NCBI RefSeq assembly: GCF_000262755.1
Contig: NZ_AFEU01000002.1
Location: 434,001-498,000, forward strand
Direction of reading: 5' to 3'
Source: Bacillus methanolicus PB1
GTDB lineage: Bacteria; Bacillota; Bacilli; Bacillales; Cytobacillaceae
DNA length: 64,000 bases
Shown here: one piece after another, positions 50,384 through 59,475 of the stretch
Layout of the letters: each line of letters begins with the position of its first letter
Position numbering within the stretch: position 1 is the stretch's first letter
The notes under the pieces: generated by a model
What the model saw: only the letters and a program-made list of their open reading frames with translations
What the model was told of the DNA's origin: nothing
Database searches by the model: none
Made by a program: the position numbers and the translations under genes

Positions 50384-50476
50384 TCTATCACCTAACCGAA
50401 ACTCTCTCCTCACCGCCTACTCATTGGGCTACGCCCTTCAAATTCCTTGAGGCGGGAGACTTCTTTCGGAGTTCTG
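50384..50476. other. Right-end region of the IscB element
   Basis: Contains the GCCTAC...GGCGGGAGAC region with GGGCTACGCCC, a strong hairpin at about 50427-50437, and CTTCTTTCGGAG, features of IS200/IS605-type right ends. No gene. Confidence 0.55.
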
Positions 50477-50611
50477 TTAAAACAAGTAACCTTCCTTCTG
50501 TTGAAGTTTTTCGCGCTTCCGGCCAGGCTTGCCTGAAATTTGAACGAAAAGAATAGTATTTAAAACGTTTGATGAAAACTCAATTTTAGGAACCGGTTAA
50601 TGAGGTGAAAT

Positions 50612-50884
50612 ATGAGTATTTCTATTCAGAAAATACTTGGAAAAATAGATCAGGAATTACAGGCGGCAAAAAATGTTTCATCCGCTTCGTTGGTTAGGGA
50701 AAAAATTTATGCGATTAAAACGTTGTGCGACTTGATTTTGGAAGAGACAGAAACCGAATTGCCGACAGAGGCGGAAGCTGCCAAGTTTGCTTCTGACTCT
50801 CCGTCAGGAAAATTACACGTTCAACAGCCACGGCGAATGGAGATGGAAGATGACGCTAACGGCGAGTCAATTTTCGATTTTTAA
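50612..50884 (+). CDS. ywdI: YwdI-family protein (DUF5327)
   Basis: A 90-residue conserved protein found in Bacillus beside ung, ywdK and gerQ. The N-terminus MSISIQKILGKIDQELQAAK is helical and the C-terminus acidic. Function is unknown. GAGGTGAAAT precedes the ATG. It is followed by ywdK after 55 bases. The usual gene order supports the assignment. Confidence 0.8.
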   Translation: MSISIQKILGKIDQELQAAKNVSSASLVREKIYAIKTLCDLILEETETELPTEAEAAKFASDSPSGKLHVQQPRRMEMEDDANGESIFDF

Positions 50885-50939
50885 AATTATGTATGCAGTG
50901 AAAAAAGTTTTATGAAAATTCAATCGAGGGGGAGAAAAA

Positions 50940-51311
50940 ATGAAACTTTTTATTATACTGGGAGCCATTAATGCTTTTTTATCCGTTGCTTTAGGAGCTT
51001 TTGGAGCTCATGGACTGGAAGGGAAAATCGAGCCGAAATATTTGGAAATATGGAAGACTGGTGTTACATATCAAATGTTTCATGCTGCCGGATTATTGGT
51101 CATTGGACTTCTTTTGGGCAAGGTCCATGCTAATTCTTTGTTGGCCTCATCAGGCTGGCTCATGTTTATTGGAATTGTGTTGTTTTCAGGAAGCCTTTAC
51201 GTTTTAAGCGTAACCCGAATCAGCGTTCTCGGAGCAATTACCCCATTCGGTGGAATTTCATTTCTCGCTGCTTGGGCGCTGCTCGTGATTGTCGCTGTGA
51301 AATACTTATAA
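50940..51311 (+). CDS. ywdK: YwdK-like DUF423 membrane protein
   Basis: A 123-residue membrane protein with four hydrophobic helices, DUF423 family: LGAFGAHGL, WKTGVTYQMFHAAGLL and ITPFGGISFLAAW are characteristic. Function is unknown. It starts with ATG after GGGGGAG. It follows ywdI and precedes a 20 bp repeat array. Confidence 0.85.
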   Translation: MKLFIILGAINAFLSVALGAFGAHGLEGKIEPKYLEIWKTGVTYQMFHAAGLLVIGLLLGKVHANSLLASSGWLMFIGIVLFSGSLYVLSVTRISVLGAITPFGGISFLAAWALLVIVAVKYL

Positions 51312-51331
51312 GAAAAGCATTGTCTGGGTTA

Positions 51332-51490
51332 TGAGCCTTCAATCTGAAATATGATCCTTTATTTGATTTTATAAGCCTTCATTCTGAAATATAAGCCTTT
51401 ATTTCGATTTATGAGCCCTCATTCTGAAATATGAGCCTATAATTTCGTTTATGAGCCGTCAATCACATTTATGAGCCTACATTCCAATAT
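51332..51490. repeat. Tandem 20 bp repeat family B', inverted relative to 18.6 kb
   Basis: Eight units of 19-20 bases with the core ATGAGCC, the reverse complement of the GGCTCATAA core of array B. It lies between the convergent ywdK and gerQ genes. Confidence 0.85.
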
Positions 51491-51505
51491 TCTAAAAAAG
51501 AAAAA

Positions 51506-51538
51506 ACCGGGCAAACCTGCCCGGGTCCTTTTCTTAAA
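51506..51538. terminator. Terminator between ywdK and gerQ
   Basis: CCGGGCAAACCTGCCCGG with a T-run. It lies between convergent genes. Confidence 0.7.
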
Positions 51539-51592
51539 AATTTTTAGAGTCTTTCTCCTGTTAGTTTATCCTATATATCTGAAAACCATATG

Positions 51593-52072
51593 TTACCGCG
51601 GAGGATAAGAAGCCAATCCGGGTCCGCCGCCTAATGGATATTCATATTCAATTTCTTCATCAAAAGAAACATAGTTTAAGTAAACCATAGGCAGCAAATA
51701 GCGTGTTCCGGTTTGCGGATCACTGATAATAAGGTGGTCTCTTCCGGCTGCTTCAATTATCCCCTTGAAAACTTTCGATTCTTTGTCTTCAAATGTCATA
51801 TAAACAGTCGCAAGCTTTCCTTTATTCAAACGAAGAATATTCTCAATGTATGATTCTTCTATAGGAAGCATTCCAGGTACTTGAGGCCCTGTCGTTGGAG
51901 TGCTTTGCGGCATAGGAACGCTATACATAGGTCCTCCGGCTTGCGGATACGGATAGCCTTGTTGTTGTGAACCAAAGCCTGGTTGCTGGCGCTGGCCTTG
52001 AACACCATAATTATAAAAGCCATAGCCATATGGATAGGTACTATAACTTGCATAAGGATTCGTTTGATTCAT
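51593..52072 (-). CDS. gerQ: Spore coat protein GerQ
   Basis: A 159-residue protein. Residues 1-65 are Tyr/Pro/Gly/Gln-rich low complexity and residues 70-159 form the conserved GerQ domain (PIEESYIENILRLNKGKLATVYMTFEDKESKVFKGIIEAAGRDHLIISD, in part IENILRLNKGKLATVYMTF). GerQ is a spore coat protein needed for germination and cross-linked by transglutaminase in B. subtilis. GGAGGGA precedes the ATG. The gene is convergent with ywdK. Confidence 0.92.
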   Translation of the reverse strand: MNQTNPYASYSTYPYGYGFYNYGVQGQRQQPGFGSQQQGYPYPQAGGPMYSVPMPQSTPTTGPQVPGMLPIEESYIENILRLNKGKLATVYMTFEDKESKVFKGIIEAAGRDHLIISDPQTGTRYLLPMVYLNYVSFDEEIEYEYPLGGGPGLASYPPR

Positions 52073-52441
52073 GCAGTTCCCTCCTAAATATCTGAATCAA
52101 AATGAAATATCTTAATCAACACTTGGATGATCTAATGCTATTGACGAAAAAAGCGGTGAAATTCTTAACGTTATACATTGATTTTATAAACATTTTTTTC
52201 TGTCTTTCACCTCTCTTTACATCATGGCAGATTTCGCTGGTGAAATGACTTTCGGCACTGAATATAACTATGATAAATATCCACTGTTTCATACATATGT
52301 TTCGCTTTGAAGTTTATGCATAAAAAGAAAGGTCCAGTTCGCTTCGCGGAATTGTAACCTTCTCAGTGATGTGGATCTTGCGAAAGAAGATAGATAAAAA
52401 AACTCCCGGCATTTCATTACCGGGAGCTTGACAATATTCTA
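52073..52441. other. Intergenic region between hemQ and gerQ
   Basis: About 370 bases. It holds the hemQ terminator at 52393-52426 and presumably the gerQ promoter, which should be a late sporulation type; no clear consensus is visible. No gene, repeat or other hairpin is evident. Confidence 0.4.
52393..52426 (-). terminator. Terminator of hemQ
   Basis: On the minus strand CTCCCGG and CCGGGAG form a stem followed by a T-tract (52393-52402), just downstream of hemQ. Confidence 0.75.
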
Positions 52442-53188
52442 TTAATTTACATGTAAAAACTTGCTGATACGGTCGTCCTCAAGAAGATTTCCTACAAAGA
52501 AGGAACCGAATTCGCCGTAACGTGCGCTGACTTCATCAAAGCGCATTTCGTAAACAAGCTTCTTAAATTGAAGGACATCATCTGAAAACAGTGTAACGCC
52601 CCACTCATAATCATCAAATCCGACAGAACCTGTTATGATTTGCTTTACAAGGCCTGCGTATTTGCGGCCGATCATGCTGTGGCTTTTCATCAAATTGCGG
52701 CGCTCTTCCATCGGAAGCATGTACCAGTTGTCATTTCCTTGACGGCGCTTGTCCATTGGATAAAAACAAATATATTTTGATTTCGGTAGAATCGGATAAA
52801 GACGTGCCCGAACTTGAGGATTTTCGTATGGATCCCCTTCAGAAGGCAAGTAATTGCTAAGTTCAACCACAGATACGTAAGAATAGGTTGGAATTGTATA
52901 TCCAGCTAATTTCGTTTTGTTAAATTCAGTTTCAATTTCATTTAATTCTTCCATTGTAGGGCGTAAAATCATCATCATGAAATCTGCTTTTTGGCCGACA
53001 ATTGTGTATAGAACGTGACTTCCTTCTTTGCGGTTTTGAGTTGCATTCCATTTTTCAAGAAGGCCTAAAAACTCGTGAATGGCTGCTTGGCGTTCATCAC
53101 TTGAAAGCATTTTCCATGCGGTCCAATCAATTGCGCGGAAATCATGCAAACTATACCAGCCATCGAGAGTTTGTGTTGCTTCACTCAT
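52442..53188 (-). CDS. hemQ: Coproheme decarboxylase HemQ
   Basis: A 248-residue HemQ (chlorite-dismutase-like). Tyr143 (radical Tyr) lies in [16 protein letters not shown], with Lys147, Trp156 and the proximal His170 downstream ([11 protein letters not shown]). It converts Fe-coproporphyrin III to haem b, the last step of the Gram-positive haem route. TAGGAGTG precedes the ATG. It is monocistronic and ends with a terminator. Confidence 0.93.
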   Translation of the reverse strand: MSEATQTLDGWYSLHDFRAIDWTAWKMLSSDERQAAIHEFLGLLEKWNATQNRKEGSHVLYTIVGQKADFMMMILRPTMEELNEIETEFNKTKLAGYTIPTYSYVSVVELSNYLPSEGDPYENPQVRARLYPILPKSKYICFYPMDKRRQGNDNWYMLPMEERRNLMKSHSMIGRKYAGLVKQIITGSVGFDDYEWGVTLFSDDVLQFKKLVYEMRFDEVSARYGEFGSFFVGNLLEDDRISKFLHVN

Positions 53189-53394
53189 CCACTATCACTC
53201 CTAAAAACTAATGATAACAATACTATAACATAGTTTCGCCAAAACAGATGTGAATAAACACTGAATATTGGCAGTTCACGTTTATAGAAACGGAAAACTA
53301 GGATAATTTATGAATAGAATGCGGATATTAATGATGCTCCAGCGAATCAGCCGTTTCAAAATTATGAAAGTTTTCAATACAAAAACATTTAGGT

Positions 53395-53408
53395 TGAAAA
53401 CGTTTACA
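53395..53408. promoter_or_regulatory. CcpA cre site upstream of pta
   Basis: TGAAAACGTTTACA matches the cre consensus TGWAANCGNTNWCA exactly. It lies just upstream of a TTGAAT-16-TATGCT promoter (53422-53449) for pta. CcpA activation of acetate overflow genes by upstream cre sites is known in Bacillus. Confidence 0.8.
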
Positions 53409-53421
53409 TAACTCTAAATGA

Positions 53422-53449
53422 TTGAATTTTAAAATGGGTGAAGTATGCT
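53422..53449 (+). promoter_or_regulatory. Promoter of pta
   Basis: TTGAAT and TATGCT separated by 16 bp lie between the cre site and the ribosome site of pta. Confidence 0.5.
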
Positions 53450-53478
53450 AAACATGTAGATGTAAGGAGGATTTAGAA

Positions 53479-54456
53479 ATGAGCGATTTATTTGCAGGAT
53501 TAAAACAAAAAATTACAGGGCAAAATTTAAAAATTGTTTTTCCGGAAGGGCTTGATGAACGCATCTTAATAGCAGCGGGAAGACTCGCGGAAGAGAATGT
53601 ATTAATACCGATCCTTATCGGAAATATTGAAGAAATACAGAAAAAAGCCCATGGCCTTAACGTATCATTGGACGCAATGGAAATCTATGATCCGGCAAAC
53701 TATGCGATGATGGACGAACTTGTTCAAGCATTTGTTGAAAGACGGAAAGGGAAAGCAACAGAAGAAGATGCACGCAAAATTTTGCTTGACGAAAACTATT
53801 TTGGAACTATGCTTGTCCATACAAATAAAGCTCACGGTTTAGTAAGCGGTGCGGCCCATTCGACAGCAGATACGGTTCGCCCTGCTTTGCAAATCATTAA
53901 AACAAAAGAAGGCGTAAGCAAAACATCCGGCGTATTCATCATGGTGCGCGGAGATGAAAAATATGTATTTGCAGACTGCGCCATTAATATTGCTCCTGAC
54001 AGCAAAGATCTGGCAGAAATTGCAATTGAAAGTGCAAAAACGGCAAGAATGTTTGATATTGAACCGCGCGTAGCCATGTTAAGTTTTTCAACGAAAGGTT
54101 CTGCAAAATCACCGGAAACAGAAAAAGTTGCTGCAGCTGTTCAAGAAGCAAAATCACGCGATCCGCAACTTGTTTTAGATGGAGAATTCCAGTTTGATGC
54201 TGCGTTCGTACCATCTGTGGCGAAAAAGAAAGCCCCGGATTCACCGATCCAAGGGGATGCTAACGTATTTGTGTTCCCAAGCCTTGAGGCAGGAAATATC
54301 GGATACAAAATTGCTCAGCGTTTAGGAAATTTTGAAGCTGTTGGGCCAATTCTTCAAGGATTAAACCGTCCTGTAAACGATCTTTCGCGCGGATGCAATG
54401 AAGAGGACGTTTACAAACTTTCATTAATTACAGCTGCTCAGGCGCTGCAGCAGTAA
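53479..54456 (+). CDS. pta: Phosphate acetyltransferase
   Basis: A 325-residue Pta with the conserved VFPEGLDERILIAA start, VSGAAHSTADTVRPALQIIKT (in part) and SFSTKGSAKSPETEKV. It forms acetyl phosphate from acetyl-CoA in overflow metabolism. AAGGAGG precedes the ATG. A cre site and promoter lie upstream. A terminator follows. Confidence 0.95.
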   Translation: MSDLFAGLKQKITGQNLKIVFPEGLDERILIAAGRLAEENVLIPILIGNIEEIQKKAHGLNVSLDAMEIYDPANYAMMDELVQAFVERRKGKATEEDARKILLDENYFGTMLVHTNKAHGLVSGAAHSTADTVRPALQIIKTKEGVSKTSGVFIMVRGDEKYVFADCAINIAPDSKDLAEIAIESAKTARMFDIEPRVAMLSFSTKGSAKSPETEKVAAAVQEAKSRDPQLVLDGEFQFDAAFVPSVAKKKAPDSPIQGDANVFVFPSLEAGNIGYKIAQRLGNFEAVGPILQGLNRPVNDLSRGCNEEDVYKLSLITAAQALQQ

Positions 54457-54498
54457 TTTTGGCACCTTTTCGATTTTCAATTTTAATTTTTACAAAAA

Positions 54499-54540
54499 AA
54501 GATGAAGCGGGGGATTTCTCCTGTTTCATCTTTTTTATAT
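54499..54540. terminator. Terminator between pta and lgt
   Basis: AAAGATGAAGC and GTTTCATCTTTTTT form a stem; T-tracts on both sides allow either direction. Confidence 0.7.
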
Positions 54541-54584
54541 TAGTACAGCATTTGGCCTCATTTACTTTAAATAATCTTATTCTA

Positions 54585-55403
54585 TTAAATGCCATTATCT
54601 AAATAGCGGATATTGGCATATCCATTTTTTCGGCGGTACCAGATAATCAAAATCGCGACAAAGATTAAAACGACGGAAACGACTTGCGCCATCCGCAAAT
54701 TTTCTGTAAGCATTAAACTATCTGTCCTCATTCCTTCGATAAAGAAACGGCCGAACGAGTAATAGATAATATAAGTCAAAAACAACTCGCCGCGCCTTAA
54801 ATTTACCCGTCGGAGGAACATTAGAACGATAAAACCTGAAAAATTCCAAAGTGACTCATATAAAAACGTCGGATGATAATACGTCCCGTCTATGTACATC
54901 TGGTTAATGATAAAATCAGGCAAATACAGATGTTCGAGAAATTCCCGCGTTACGGGTCCCCCGTGGGCTTCCTGATTGATAAAATTTCCCCAGCGTCCAA
55001 TTGCCTGGCCCAAAATCAGGCTTGGCGCCAAAATGTCGGCAAGTTTCCAAAACGATATTTGACGGACTTTCGCAAAGACGATGATCGACAATACCGCCCC
55101 GATTAGTACACCGTGCATGGCCAGTCCGCCTTCCCTGATAGCAAAAATTTTAATAGGATGTTCGGCATAATATTCCCACTTAAAAATGACGTAATACATG
55201 CGTGCGAATATGATTGAAACAGGAAATGCATAAATGACGAGATCGGCAAAGGTTTCTTTTGGCAGATCACGCCGCTCGCTTTCACGAATGGCGAGCCAAA
55301 GGCCGAGAAGGGCGCCGGCAATGATAATAACTCCATACCAGTAAATCTGGATCGGACCAAGATTAATTGCAACCCTGTCGATCGGTTCAATCGTATTTTC
55401 CAT
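54585..55403 (-). CDS. lgt: Prolipoprotein diacylglyceryl transferase
   Basis: A 272-residue, seven-helix membrane protein with the Lgt signature [14 protein letters not shown], including the catalytic His/Arg region around [13 protein letters not shown]. It adds diacylglycerol to lipoprotein Cys residues. Lgt usually lies with hprK in Bacillus; this copy stands beside an aldolase gene, so it may be a second copy. The ATG at 55403 is chosen because AAGGAG lies seven bases before it; the longer form overlaps that site. Confidence 0.88.
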   Translation of the reverse strand: MENTIEPIDRVAINLGPIQIYWYGVIIIAGALLGLWLAIRESERRDLPKETFADLVIYAFPVSIIFARMYYVIFKWEYYAEHPIKIFAIREGGLAMHGVLIGAVLSIIVFAKVRQISFWKLADILAPSLILGQAIGRWGNFINQEAHGGPVTREFLEHLYLPDFIINQMYIDGTYYHPTFLYESLWNFSGFIVLMFLRRVNLRRGELFLTYIIYYSFGRFFIEGMRTDSLMLTENLRMAQVVSVVLIFVAILIIWYRRKNGYANIRYLDNGI

Positions 55404-55459
55404 ATGATAACTCCTTTCCATAAAATCACTTTCAATTTTTAGTTCTAAATCTCGTCTTT

Positions 55460-56548
55460 TTATGCCATCGGCACCTGGGGGATGACTTGACCTTCAATAC
55501 GTTCAAAGATGTCATCTAAATCACGGCCTGTTATTGTAAGACCGTGATTTTTAAGTCCAATGATTGCTCTGGTTGGATCATTGGCATTTCGCACTAGATT
55601 TGCTACAGTTTCCGCCAATTGAATCGTACCGCAAGGGTAGTTGATTTCCGTTGCTTTTACCCCATCCATCCATGCATGAATATGCACGATTGCCCCTACT
55701 TTTGGATGTTCTTTATAAATCATCCAATGTTCAATCGCATCAACCGACGCTCTTCTTGGTGAAATACCCGGAGGAACACTTATTTCCATCGCATTTTTCT
55801 TCGAATTAAATCCTTTTATGTGTAAAATGTCTTGACCAATTACTCGCATATTCGCTTTGTTGACTCCGCTGGCGCTCATCCAAAAACTTCTGTCATCGTG
55901 CCGGCTGCTTAGATTTCCATAGCTGAGGCCGCCGATCCCGTACAATTTTTTTAATTGGCGCATATCGCGGGATGATAAATATTTTTCGAGTGGAAATGGT
56001 GCAGGCAATAAATTCATTTCATCCAATTTTTTGCCTGCTATATACATTTTTTGAGTGATTTCGTTGCCATTCCATAATTTTTGATCCAAATCATCCGCAA
56101 AATCATTGTCAATAACTAATTGTGACGATGCAACAGGTTCCAATCTTTCATAAATCTTTTGGAAAAAGTCTTCTTTTTCTATACTTTGGTAACTTAATTT
56201 GTAAAATCCTTGTTCAGGAGTGATGAAATAAACATCTGTTTTTTCATTGGTATTTACAATAAAAATTAAATGGTTTGCTAACGATCTGATTAAATACGGA
56301 TAAGCAGCCTCAAATATATTCTCCGGTTCTTCATTTTTCTCAAGTATAGATACGACAAAAGTCGCCTGTGCTTTTCTGCGAAAAGGACGCGGATTTTCTT
56401 GGTCGATCACATGAAATACAATTCGAATATCATCAACCGGCTCTTCAAAAAATTCGTATCCCTCAGCTGAAAATTTTTCTTTTAATCCTTCCGTATACCA
56501 TGTAAGAAAAGGAGTTTTTTCGGCACCTGTTATTGTAAAGTTTTTCAT
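55460..56548 (-). CDS. Class II aldolase/adducin domain protein
   Basis: A 362-residue protein. The C-terminal 180 residues form a class II aldolase/adducin domain with the metal-binding HIH motif in [12 protein letters not shown], a third His in GLKNHGLT and the YGNLSSR phosphate-site motif. The N-terminal 170 residues form an additional domain of unknown type. It is in an operon with a zinc alcohol dehydrogenase upstream (36-base gap). Likely sugar or polyol metabolism. AAGGAGG precedes the ATG. Confidence 0.78.
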   Translation of the reverse strand: MKNFTITGAEKTPFLTWYTEGLKEKFSAEGYEFFEEPVDDIRIVFHVIDQENPRPFRRKAQATFVVSILEKNEEPENIFEAAYPYLIRSLANHLIFIVNTNEKTDVYFITPEQGFYKLSYQSIEKEDFFQKIYERLEPVASSQLVIDNDFADDLDQKLWNGNEITQKMYIAGKKLDEMNLLPAPFPLEKYLSSRDMRQLKKLYGIGGLSYGNLSSRHDDRSFWMSASGVNKANMRVIGQDILHIKGFNSKKNAMEISVPPGISPRRASVDAIEHWMIYKEHPKVGAIVHIHAWMDGVKATEINYPCGTIQLAETVANLVRNANDPTRAIIGLKNHGLTITGRDLDDIFERIEGQVIPQVPMA

Positions 56549-56584
56549 TTTGTTTTCCTCCTTAATTTCTATTAAGCATGGTTG

Positions 56585-57808
56585 TTAAGGTTCAAAAACC
56601 ACTTTGATCGCTGCACGATTTTTCTTATTTGCAGCAGTATCAAGTGCATTTCGGAAGTCTTCTAATGGAAATCGGTGAGTAACTAATGGTGATAGATCGA
56701 CTTTTCCGACACGCATTAATTCAATTGCTATGTCAAACGTACGTACTCTTTTTCCTTGAAACATTTCCGTACTATAAGCAAAGCTTCCTTTCACATCTAA
56801 CTCATTAAGCCAAATGGTCGTCCAATCAATTCCGTCCATAATGCCGGCTAGTCCTAACAGAACCACTTTTCCGCCGCTTTTGGAAAACCGAAGTGCATCA
56901 TTAATACTTTGTTTTTTTCCGACACATTCAAAGACTAAATCTGCACCTCCCTGAATGACCTCAGGACCAAAAAGCGGCTTTAATACCTGTCCATTAAGAG
57001 TTTTTGTCAGATCATCAACATAAGTGTTTTTTCGAAGATAGACGATATCGTCCGCCCCGTAGTTGGAAGCCATCTCAGCTTGAAAAGGATGTTTTACCAA
57101 TGCAGCAATTCTGCACGGGATTTCCAGTGCTCGAATAGCCGCAATGACACATAATCCAATCACGCCTCCTCCGATGACCAACACGGCGTCGTTCTTACTT
57201 GGCGGATTCCTTAAAACACTATGTAAAGCGCAGCTAAAAGGCTCTACCATCACGCCGTTTAAATCATTTACAGCTTCAGGGAGTTTAAAGGCTTGGCTTT
57301 TGTGAGCCACTAAATACGAACTCCATCCCCCGCCGGTGTCGCGGCAGGCTCCAATTAATAAACCCGGTGACAAGTTTCCTTCAGTTTTATGCACACACAA
57401 ACTGAAATTGCCTTCAAGGCATGCGGGGCAAGGATTTTCTATTCCTCTCGATATACACGACAAAATGGGGTCTATCACAACTCGATCACCCGGTTGTAAA
57501 TTAGTGACTTGTGATCCTGTTTCTGCAATTTCCCCTACGATTTCATGGCCGATTGTGAATGGAAATGAAACAAATGGCGAAGTAGCAGGACTATCATTTA
57601 AGAAAATGAGATTAAGATCACTGCCGCAAATACCTCCAAATTTCACCTTTACTTTCACCCAATCTTCATTCGGAAGTTCCGGCTCCGATTGTTCTTGAAA
57701 TCGTAAACAGGAGAATCGAGAATCCCAATAAACGGAAGGAATAAATCTTCCGACTATTTTGCTGGATATATATCGGGGCATTTTATAATCAAATTGCAAA
57801 GCTTTCAA
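56585..57808 (-). CDS. Zinc-dependent alcohol dehydrogenase
   Basis: A 407-residue MDR alcohol/polyol dehydrogenase. Catalytic zinc motifs GGICGSD and GHEIVGEI, a structural zinc cluster in CISRGIENPCPACLEGNFSLC (in part CPACLEGNFSLC), and the NAD motif VLVIGGGVIGLCV are present. The N-terminal 35 residues are longer than usual. It begins with TTG after GGGTGAT. It is first in the operon with the aldolase. The substrate is probably a sugar alcohol or related compound. Confidence 0.82.
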   Translation of the reverse strand: MKALQFDYKMPRYISSKIVGRFIPSVYWDSRFSCLRFQEQSEPELPNEDWVKVKVKFGGICGSDLNLIFLNDSPATSPFVSFPFTIGHEIVGEIAETGSQVTNLQPGDRVVIDPILSCISRGIENPCPACLEGNFSLCVHKTEGNLSPGLLIGACRDTGGGWSSYLVAHKSQAFKLPEAVNDLNGVMVEPFSCALHSVLRNPPSKNDAVLVIGGGVIGLCVIAAIRALEIPCRIAALVKHPFQAEMASNYGADDIVYLRKNTYVDDLTKTLNGQVLKPLFGPEVIQGGADLVFECVGKKQSINDALRFSKSGGKVVLLGLAGIMDGIDWTTIWLNELDVKGSFAYSTEMFQGKRVRTFDIAIELMRVGKVDLSPLVTHRFPLEDFRNALDTAANKKNRAAIKVVFEP

Positions 57809-58086
57809 AACAAATCACCCAGTTTCTTAAACGAATTTAGATAATACTCTTTCCTGTTAATTACCTTTCTATTCATCATTTTGATAAATGTGGGAAAACT
57901 TCTGGAAGAGGAACGAATTTTTGAAGACAAAAAAAGTACATAGGTGATAAATTCGATTTGGAGGTTCTTGTCGTGCGGGGAACATCTTCGTGTTTCAACA
58001 TCAAAATAGAAAAGGCTTTATTTCTTGTATATTCACATGTAAAATAGGCTATAATTTTGTTAAAATTTTTTGAAAAGGTGAGACTT
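57809..58086. other. Intergenic region between divergent genes
   Basis: About 280 bases hold the promoters for the dehydrogenase-aldolase operon and the lipid kinase. The plus-strand promoter may include TATAAT at about 58050. No other feature is seen. Confidence 0.4.
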
Positions 58087-58974
58087 TTGTATTGTTTTAT
58101 TGTAAATAAGGCTTCGGGTAATGGAAGAGCTCTTAAAATTTGGCATCAAATAGAAAAAAAGCTCCAAGAAAAAAACGTCTATTACTGTGTTCGTTTAACA
58201 GAGAAACAAAAACATGCCACTTTATTAGTTCAAGAGCTTATCAATAAGGAAAAAGTGACTGCAATTGTTGCAGTAGGCGGCGACGGGACGATCCATGAAG
58301 TTATTAATGGGTTGGCAGGTACGAATATACCGTTGGGAATTATTCCCGCCGGCTCAGGAAATGATTTTTCAAGAGGACTAGGTATCCCATTAAAACATGA
58401 TAAAGCTTTAGAACGTATATTAAATGGGAAACCAAAAATCATCGATATCGGTCTTGTAAATTCCACATATTTTTGTACAGTGGCAGGAATAGGATTTGAC
58501 GGGGAAGTAGCTCATGCGACGAATGTTTCCATATATAAAAAATTGCTTAATTTTGTCCGGTTGGGGCAAATCTCATACATCATTAGTGCAATAAACGTGT
58601 TATTCCATTTTAAACCTATGGATATCTCTTTAATGATTGATAAAAAGCTGTACAAGATTCCAAAAGTGTGGCTAATTGCCGCAGCCAATTCACCTTTTTA
58701 TGGCGGAGGAATTGCTATTTGTCCAAAGGCCGAAAGTAATGATGGGTTATTTGATATATGTATTGTTCAAGGAATGTCTAAGTGGGAATTTTTACGTATA
58801 TTCCCATTAGCTTTTAAAGGAAATCATACATCCTCCCCTTTTATTAAAATTATAAAAGGAAAAGATCTGGAAATTTATTCCCCAACTCCATTGATGATAC
58901 ATGGAGATGGGGAAATAATCGGCCAAACGCCTGCCCGAATTAGAATTGAACCAAGGGCATTATATGTTATGTGA
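58087..58974 (+). CDS. Diacylglycerol/lipid kinase-family protein (YegS/BmrU-like)
   Basis: A 295-residue lipid kinase of the DAGK_cat family. The nucleotide-binding GGDGTIHEVINGL, GIIPAGSGNDFSRGLGIP and GIGFDGEVAHAT motifs are present. Members phosphorylate diacylglycerol or other lipids. The TTG at 58087 follows AAGGTGAG and gives the usual N-terminus (FIVNKASGNGRA); a longer form from 58057 would include the ribosome site. A terminator follows. Confidence 0.85.
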   Translation: MYCFIVNKASGNGRALKIWHQIEKKLQEKNVYYCVRLTEKQKHATLLVQELINKEKVTAIVAVGGDGTIHEVINGLAGTNIPLGIIPAGSGNDFSRGLGIPLKHDKALERILNGKPKIIDIGLVNSTYFCTVAGIGFDGEVAHATNVSIYKKLLNFVRLGQISYIISAINVLFHFKPMDISLMIDKKLYKIPKVWLIAAANSPFYGGGIAICPKAESNDGLFDICIVQGMSKWEFLRIFPLAFKGNHTSSPFIKIIKGKDLEIYSPTPLMIHGDGEIIGQTPARIRIEPRALYVM

Positions 58975-58995
58975 TTAGTTTAAATCAAATAGATG

Positions 58996-59042
58996 AAATA
59001 CCCTTATTTCATTGTTGCAGTTGAAATAAGGGATTTTATTTT
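58996..59042 (+). terminator. Terminator of the lipid kinase gene
   Basis: ATACCCTTATTTC and GAAATAAGGGAT form a stem followed by a long T-run. Confidence 0.8.
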
Positions 59043-59143
59043 TTTTTGTTCATTTCTTCGTAAGCCTTTTCATAATCAAATTCAACTAACGCCACGATCA
59101 TTTGGTTTAATTTTTCAATAATACTTTTTATGAATTCAATCAT
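59036..59143 (-). CDS. Possible 35-residue amphipathic peptide
   Basis: On the minus strand an ATG at 59143 opens a 35-codon frame (MIEFIKSIIEKLNQMIVALV, then EFDYEKAYEEMNKKK) ending at TAA. It would form an amphipathic helix with alternating hydrophobic and charged residues, like a phenol-soluble modulin or a type I toxin. The ribosome site is poor (GAAAGGGG 14 bases away) and the 3' end overlaps the terminator of the neighbouring gene. I cannot say if it is expressed. Confidence 0.3.
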   Translation of the reverse strand: MIEFIKSIIEKLNQMIVALVEFDYEKAYEEMNKKK

Positions 59144-59475
59144 GTCTGTTTGAAGAACCCCTTTCTTGATTTAAATGAACGTAATAATTTCTACAAGAAT
59201 GAAACGTAGAATAATTTTAAATTGTTCAGTAGAAATTTTTTTATGCAGCTTTTTCTTATTTATGTAAAATTAAGCTAGTTGGTTTAGGCAAATTTAACTC
59301 CTTTAATGTCCTTCGAAAGAAATCTTTAACCTCAAATAATCAAATGGTTTTCTAATAGGGGCCATTATGCCGTTTTGCAAATTTAAACCCGTATCATGAA
59401 AACTAATGACTACATAATTTCCCGCTGGGGAGGGAATTTTATAAATATCAACAAAGTTAAGTAAGGAGACATCTT
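59144..59475. other. Intergenic region before the PAP2 gene
   Basis: AT-rich sequence without a gene or strong signal. A short CCC-GGG hairpin lies near 59420. The promoter of the PAP2 gene must be here but is not clear. Confidence 0.35.

Larger units (their letters stand above)
47055..50476 (+). mobile_element. IscB (IS200/IS605-related) element, non-autonomous, interrupted by IS110
   Basis: The element starts after CAAT at 47054 (or CAA at 47053) with a hairpin-forming left end (CCCACCACTT against GAAGTGGGG at 47061-47096) and ends around 50475-50476 with a right-end hairpin region (GCCTACTCATTGGGCTACGC and GGCGGGAGACTTC). It contains a candidate omega RNA and iscB but no Y1 transposase, so it depends on a helper. 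An IS110-family element sits inside it between the RNA and the protein gene. Boundaries to about two bases. Confidence 0.75.
46964..50556 (+). pseudogene. Small conserved Cys/Trp-containing gene split by a nested mobile element
   Basis: The 5' part (TTG at 46964 after GGAAGAGG) reads LENRKINCVKWRHYYVTWD then RNFPRGCKVFQ and stops being homologous at 47053-47054. The 3' part begins at about 50477 and reads KTSNLPSVEVFRASGQACLK then FERKE, stop at 50554-50556. Joined they give a protein of about 57 residues that resembles a family of small conserved proteins found next to ung in Bacillaceae. The first cysteine pair of the usual CxxC is degraded to CVKW. Function of the family is unknown to me. 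Confidence 0.7.
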
